Shown piece after piece: positions 8,678 to 11,694 of a stretch of 11,694 bases of DNA. The stretch lies in contig JAEZAR010000459.1 in NCBI GenBank assembly GCA_023430425.1, positions 1-11,694 on the forward strand, given 5' to 3'. The notes beneath the pieces were generated by a model. The model had not been told where the DNA came from. It searched no databases and was given only the letters and a program-made list of their open reading frames with translations. Position 1 is the first letter of the stretch. Every line of letters begins with the position of its first letter. This stretch comes from Actinomycetes bacterium (GTDB lineage Bacteria > Actinomycetota > Actinomycetes > Actinomycetales > Cellulomonadaceae). A program made the translations under genes and the position numbers.

Positions 8678-8683
8678 GCCACG

Positions 8684-8689
8684 AGGCTA
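8684..8689 (-). promoter_or_regulatory. Candidate -10 box of lgt, overlapping the trpA stop
   Basis: TAGCCT on the minus strand fits TAnnnT and ends 6 bases before the lgt GTG, the same geometry as at pyk. Its first three bases are the TAG stop codon of trpA. No clear -35 element is seen 16-19 bases upstream in the trpA coding end, and no Shine-Dalgarno precedes lgt. It would let lgt be transcribed separately from the trp genes. Confidence 0.4.
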
Positions 8690-9511
8690 GCCGCCGACCG
8701 CCTCGCCGCGGACACCCGCGGCCAGCCCGCGGACGAGGGCCGCCAGGTCCGTGAGGCCGTCGGCGGGCGTCGCGGCCTCCACGAGCGCCCGCACGAGGGC
8801 CGACCCGACGATGACGCCGTCGGCGTAGGCGGCGACCTCGGCCGCCTGCGCCGGGGTGCTCACGCCGAGCCCGACGCAGACCCGCCGGGCGCCCGCACGC
8901 CGGGTGTCGTCGACGAGCCGGTGCGCGTGCGCCCCGACGGTCGCCCGCGTGCCGGTGACGCCCATGGTCGAGGCGGCGTAGACGAACCCCCGGCTCGCCC
9001 GCGCCGTCAGCGCGAGCCGCTCGGTGGTCGAGCTCGGGGCGACCAGGAACACGCGGTCGAGGTCGTGCGCGTCGGACGCGGCCAGCCAGTCGCCCGCCTC
9101 GTCGGGGATGAGGTCGGGCGTGATGAGGCCCGCGCCGCCCGCCGCCGCGAGGTCGCGCGCGAACGCGTCGACGCCGTACCGCAGGACGGGGTTCCAGTAC
9201 GACATGACGAGGACCGGCACCCCGGTGCCGGCGACGGCCTCGACGGTCCGCAGCGTGTCCGTGACCCGCACCCCGCCGGCCAGGGCACGCTCGACGGCCG
9301 CCTGGATGAGCGGCCCGTCCATGACCGGGTCCGAGTACGGCAGGCCCAGCTCGACCACGTCCACGCCGGCGTCCACCATCGTGCGGACGGCCGCGACGGC
9401 GCCCGCGACGTCGGGGTAGCCCACGGGCAGGTAGCCGACGAGGGCGCTGCGGCCCTCGGCCCGGATCGCGTCGAGCCGCTCCCCGGTGCGGCTCGTCGTC
9501 GCCGTCGTCAC
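8687..9511 (-). CDS. trpA: Tryptophan synthase alpha chain
   Basis: Cleaves indole-3-glycerol phosphate to indole and glyceraldehyde 3-phosphate; indole passes through a tunnel to TrpB in the alpha2-beta2 complex. The 274-residue TIM barrel is normal length. Catalytic Glu54 and Asp65 lie in [14 protein letters not shown] (54-67), matching E. coli Glu49 and Asp60. Tyr178 in GFVYAAS and the GVTGTR loop (184-189) close the site. Phosphate-binding glycines are in GLGVS (214-218) and GVIVGSA (232-238). The start GTG at 9511 overlaps the trpB stop as GTGA and has a strong purine-rich ribosome site 7 bases upstream, so it is coupled to trpB. The upstream extension of this frame lies inside trpB and does not resemble TrpA. 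The TAG stop doubles as part of the probable lgt -10 box. Confidence 0.97.
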   Translation of the reverse strand: MTTATTSRTGERLDAIRAEGRSALVGYLPVGYPDVAGAVAAVRTMVDAGVDVVELGLPYSDPVMDGPLIQAAVERALAGGVRVTDTLRTVEAVAGTGVPVLVMSYWNPVLRYGVDAFARDLAAAGGAGLITPDLIPDEAGDWLAASDAHDLDRVFLVAPSSTTERLALTARASRGFVYAASTMGVTGTRATVGAHAHRLVDDTRRAGARRVCVGLGVSTPAQAAEVAAYADGVIVGSALVRALVEAATPADGLTDLAALVRGLAAGVRGEAVGG

Positions 9512-10749
9512 GCGCCCGCCTCCTCCTCGCCGAGGAACCCGAACCAGCGCGCGGCGGTGGCGACGTCCTTGTCGCCGCGGCCCGAGAGGTTCACGAGGAT
9601 CGTGTCCTGGCGCCCCGCCGCCGCCGCCTCGCGCCCGAGCGCGACGGCGCCCGCCAGCGCGTGCGCCGACTCGATGGCCGGGATGATCCCCTCGGTGCGG
9701 CTGAGCAGCAGGAACGCGTCCATCGCCTCGGCGTCGGTGACCGGGCGGTACTCCGCGCGCCCGGCGGAGGCGAGCCATGCGTGCTCCGGGCCGACGCCGG
9801 GGTAGTCCAGGCCGGCGGAGATGGAGTGGCTCTCGATCGTCTGCCCGTCGGCGTCCTGGAGCAGGAACGAGCGCGCCCCGTGCAGGACGCCCGGGGAGCC
9901 GCCCGTGATCGTCGCCGCGTGGCGTCCCGTGGCGATGCCGTCCCCCCCGGCCTCGAGGCCGACCAGGCGCACGGGGTCGTCGAGGAACGCGTGGAAGATC
10001 CCGATCGCGTTGGAGCCGCCGCCCACGCAGGCGGCGACGACGTCGGGCAGGCCCCCGGTGAGCTCCAGGACCTGCGCGCGGGCCTCCTCGCCGATGATCC
10101 GCTGGAAGTCGCGGACCATCGCCGGGAACGGGTGCGGCCCGGCGACCGTGCCGAACACGTAGTTGGTCGTCTCGACGTTGGTCACCCAGTCGCGCAGGGC
10201 CTCGTTGATGGCGTCCTTGAGCGTCCGCGAGCCGGTGCGCACCGGGACGACCTCCGCGCCCAGGAGCCGCATGCGTGCGACGTTGAGTGCCTGGCGGCGC
10301 GTGTCCTCCTCACCCATGTACACGACGCACTCGAGGTCGAAGAGCGCGGCGGCCGTGGCCGTCGCCACGCCGTGCTGGCCGGCTCCGGTCTCGGCGATGA
10401 CACGCGTCTTGCCGATGCGCCTGGTGAGCAGCGCCTGGCCGAGCACGTTGTTGATCTTGTGCGACCCGGTGTGGTTGAGGTCCTCGCGCTTGAGCAGGAC
10501 GCGCGCGTCCCCGCAGTGCCGGGCGAAGCGCGGCACCTCGGTGAGGATGCTCGGGCGCCCGGTGTAGGTCCGGTGCAGGCGCGCCAGCTCCGCGGCGAAC
10601 TCCGGGTCGTGGCGGGCCTTCTCGTACGCGGACTCGAGCTCGTCGAGCGCGGCGACGAGAGCCTCCGGTACGAACCGCCCGCCGAACTCCCCGAAGTACG
10701 GGCCCTCGCCTGCCGCGGCTGCGAGACCGCCCTGCGGGCCAGCGGTCAC
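9508..10749 (-). CDS. trpB: Tryptophan synthase beta chain
   Basis: PLP enzyme condensing indole with L-serine to give L-tryptophan, in complex with TrpA. At 413 residues it is family-typical. The core begins [16 protein letters not shown] (16-31). Lys98 of HTGSHKINN forms the PLP Schiff base, with Glu120 just before the GAGQHG loop (122-127). GGGSNAIG (243-250) binds the cofactor phosphate, and LSGRGDKD places Ser389 at the pyridine nitrogen. It is the TrpB1 type that pairs with TrpA, as the gene order shows. The GTG at 10749 overlaps the trpC stop as GTGA; only a poor GGCGG-like sequence lies upstream, so translation probably relies on coupling to trpC. The same frame stays open upstream inside trpC, but that part is the complementary-frame shadow of trpC and has no TrpB features. 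Confidence 0.97.
   Translation of the reverse strand: MTAGPQGGLAAAAGEGPYFGEFGGRFVPEALVAALDELESAYEKARHDPEFAAELARLHRTYTGRPSILTEVPRFARHCGDARVLLKREDLNHTGSHKINNVLGQALLTRRIGKTRVIAETGAGQHGVATATAAALFDLECVVYMGEEDTRRQALNVARMRLLGAEVVPVRTGSRTLKDAINEALRDWVTNVETTNYVFGTVAGPHPFPAMVRDFQRIIGEEARAQVLELTGGLPDVVAACVGGGSNAIGIFHAFLDDPVRLVGLEAGGDGIATGRHAATITGGSPGVLHGARSFLLQDADGQTIESHSISAGLDYPGVGPEHAWLASAGRAEYRPVTDAEAMDAFLLLSRTEGIIPAIESAHALAGAVALGREAAAAGRQDTILVNLSGRGDKDVATAARWFGFLGEEEAGA
9519..9528 (-). promoter_or_regulatory. Ribosome binding site of trpA
   Basis: GAGGAGGAGG on the minus strand, 7 bases before the trpA GTG, lies in the final codons of trpB where it encodes the glutamates of the GEEEAGA C-terminus. 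It allows strong independent initiation at trpA in addition to coupling through the GTGA overlap. Confidence 0.75.
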
Positions 10750-11558
10750 TGGCGCACCGCCCGCAGCGACGGGTGCGCGCCCGCAGCGACGAGGTCGGCG
10801 ACGGCGGAGCGCGGGTTGCCCCCCTGGACGAGGCTCTGGCCGACGAGCACGGCGTCCGCGCCGGACCGGGCGAAGTCCATGACGTCGTGCGGTCCACGCA
10901 CGCCCGACTCGGCGATCCGCACGACGCCGCCCGGGATGAGGGGCGCGACGCGGGCGAAGGTGGTCCGGTCGACCTCGAGCGTCTTGAGGTTGCGGTTGTT
11001 GACCCCGATGCACCGCGCACCCGCGTCGAGCGCCCGGGCCACCTCCTCGTCGTCGTGCACCTCCACCAGTGCGGTCATGCCGAGGGAGTGCACACGCTCC
11101 ACGAGCGAGGTGAGGACCGTCTGCTCGAGCGCGGCCACGATGAGCAGGACGAGGTCGGCGCCGTGCGCCCGCGCCTCCCAGACCTGGTACGGCGTCACGA
11201 CGAAGTCCTTGCGGAGCACCGGGACGTCGACCGTCGCCCGCACGGCGTCCAGGTCGGCCAGGCTGCCGTTGAACCGGCGGCGCTCGGTGAGCACCGAGAT
11301 CGCGCACGCGCCGCCGGCCTCGTACTCGCCGGCGAGGCCGGCCGGGTCCTCGATCGGGGCCAGCGCGCCTGCGCTCGGGCTCGATCGCTTGACCTCGGCG
11401 ATGACCCCGACCGCCGTCTCGTCGTGCAGTCGGCTCAGGCACTCCTTGGCGCCGGGCACGCGGGCCGCGCGCTCCTTGAGCGCGGCCAGTGGGACGGCGG
11501 CCTCGCGCTCGGCCAGGTCGTGGCGCACCCCGGCGACGATGTCCTCGAGAACCGACAT
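10746..11558 (-). CDS. trpC: Indole-3-glycerol phosphate synthase
   Basis: Closes CdRP (1-(o-carboxyphenylamino)-1-deoxyribulose 5-phosphate) to indole-3-glycerol phosphate with loss of CO2, the step before tryptophan synthase. The 270-residue TIM barrel has the full catalytic set at a constant offset of about 7 from the Sulfolobus enzyme: Lys57 in AEVKRSSPS (Glu55 nearby), Lys117 in LRKDF, Glu166 in LVEVH, Asn187 in GVNNRN and Ser218 in AESGV. It is monofunctional, with no fused TrpF domain, and no trpF follows, as expected where PriA supplies that isomerase. The ATG at 11558 gives the family N-terminus [11 protein letters not shown] and has GGGGAGGT 8 bases upstream; an in-frame GTG at 11648 would add 30 unrelated residues. 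It is first of the trpCBA overlap group. A possible -10 box lies 52-57 bases upstream. Confidence 0.97.
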   Translation of the reverse strand: MSVLEDIVAGVRHDLAEREAAVPLAALKERAARVPGAKECLSRLHDETAVGVIAEVKRSSPSAGALAPIEDPAGLAGEYEAGGACAISVLTERRRFNGSLADLDAVRATVDVPVLRKDFVVTPYQVWEARAHGADLVLLIVAALEQTVLTSLVERVHSLGMTALVEVHDDEEVARALDAGARCIGVNNRNLKTLEVDRTTFARVAPLIPGGVVRIAESGVRGPHDVMDFARSGADAVLVGQSLVQGGNPRSAVADLVAAGAHPSLRAVRQ

Positions 11559-11566
11559 CCGGCGCC

Positions 11567-11574
11567 ACCTCCCC
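11567..11574 (-). promoter_or_regulatory. Ribosome binding site of trpC
   Basis: GGGGAGGT on the minus strand, 8 bases before the ATG at 11558. It is a near-perfect Shine-Dalgarno and settles the trpC start against the upstream in-frame GTG. Confidence 0.85.
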
Positions 11575-11609
11575 TGTCCGCCCGCCGCCCCAGCGGGACC
11601 TGAGCCCCC

Positions 11610-11615
11610 AGGATA
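11610..11615 (-). promoter_or_regulatory. Possible -10 box upstream of trpC
   Basis: TATCCT on the minus strand matches TAnnnT and four of six TATAAT positions. It would start transcription near 11603, leaving a leader of about 45 bases. No good -35 is found at 16-19 bases; a TGACGG sits 20 bases upstream. It may be a true promoter or chance, since trpC may also be read from an upstream trp gene. Confidence 0.3.
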
Positions 11616-11638
11616 GGCGCCCGGGAACGTGGCCCCCG

Positions 11639-11694
11639 TCACGCCCACGACGTGGGACCGGACGGCCCGGGACCGCCGGGACGCGCGCCGGAGC
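11639..11694 (-). CDS. Possible 3' end of an upstream gene, partial
   Basis: One minus-strand frame entering the window end reads [17 protein letters not shown] and stops with TGA at 11639-11641, 80 bases before trpC. The codons end mostly in G or C, and a Gly/Pro/Ser-rich tail is the kind of disordered C-terminus seen on the small trp-associated membrane protein (TIGR02234-like) that often precedes trpC in actinobacteria. Only 17 residues are visible and another frame is also open, so identity and reality are uncertain. Confidence 0.25.
   Translation of the reverse strand, partial: SGARPGGPGPSGPTSWA
11644..11656 (-). promoter_or_regulatory. 13-base dyad upstream of trpC
   Basis: CCCACG-A-CGTGGG is a perfect 6-base inverted repeat around one central base. 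It lies about 30-40 bases upstream of the possible trpC -10, the usual place for an upstream regulator site. A second ACGTGG occurs at 11627-11632, 23 bases away, close to two helical turns. The one-base centre rules out an RNA hairpin with full pairing, so if functional it acts as DNA. The regulator is unknown. Confidence 0.25.

Noticed and set aside
10758..10791. A 14-base direct repeat, CGCCCGCAGCGACG, with 20-base period at the end of trpC
   Set aside because: The two copies are read in different frames and the TrpC C-terminus ([10 protein letters not shown]) looks normal for actinobacteria, so a recent duplication is unlikely; probably chance in a skewed composition.
11559..11648. GTG at 11648 as the trpC start
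   Set aside because: It would add 30 Gly/Pro/Ala-rich residues unlike TrpC and ignore the strong ribosome site before the ATG at 11558.
11559..11694. Trp attenuator, T-box or leader peptide before trpC
   Set aside because: No tandem Trp codons after a ribosome site, no T-box motif and no terminator/antiterminator pair were visible.
1..11694. Mobile elements, CRISPR, tRNA/rRNA genes, phage or defence genes
   Set aside because: No terminal repeats, transposase, spaced repeats, RNA gene signatures or unfamiliar coding regions were found; codon use looks even across all seven genes.

Overview
The window reads as a stretch of ordinary core metabolism from a very high-GC Gram-positive actinobacterium. 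The base composition (above 70% G+C by eye), almost exclusive G/C third codon positions, frequent GTG starts, probable leaderless promoters and the protein wording (PriA-type trp cluster without trpF, actinobacterial Lgt 'WEGGLG' motif, pyruvate kinase 'NRSHG' motif) point to Micrococcales, perhaps near Cellulomonadaceae or Promicromonosporaceae. The family-level placement is inference from memory of homologous proteins.

All seven confident genes lie on the minus strand, so transcription runs from high to low coordinates: trpC (10746-11558), trpB (9508-10749), trpA (8687-9511), lgt (7787-8677), gltB (3088-7659), gltD (1584-3095) and pyk (38-1465). trpC-trpB-trpA are coupled by two 4-base GTGA stop/start overlaps and make tryptophan from CdRP and serine. 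lgt begins 9 bases after trpA and encodes the membrane enzyme that lipidates prolipoproteins. A 127-base gap then carries the probable promoter and a hairpin-containing leader for gltBD, the two subunits of NADPH-dependent glutamate synthase, whose genes overlap by 8 bases. A 118-base gap with a strong GC hairpin separates gltD from pyk, pyruvate kinase. The last 56 bases (11639-11694) may hold the 3' end of one more minus-strand gene, possibly the trp-associated membrane protein often found there, but this is weak.

Functionally the block joins aromatic amino-acid synthesis, ammonia assimilation and the exit step of glycolysis. TrpC-upstream anthranilate synthase uses glutamine, GltBD regenerates glutamate from glutamine, and pyruvate kinase competes with the shikimate pathway for phosphoenolpyruvate. 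Co-location is consistent with shared C/N supply but is not proof of co-regulation.

I looked for a novel system and do not see one: every long coding region is a recognisable housekeeping enzyme with intact catalytic residues. There are no mobile elements, CRISPR arrays, tRNAs, rRNAs or unexplained gaps over 300 bases. The points worth a second look are regulatory: two probable leaderless promoters with the same geometry (one using the trpA stop codon as part of its -10 box), a palindromic hairpin in the gltD-pyk gap, and a perfect 7-bp hairpin next to the gltB ribosome binding site.
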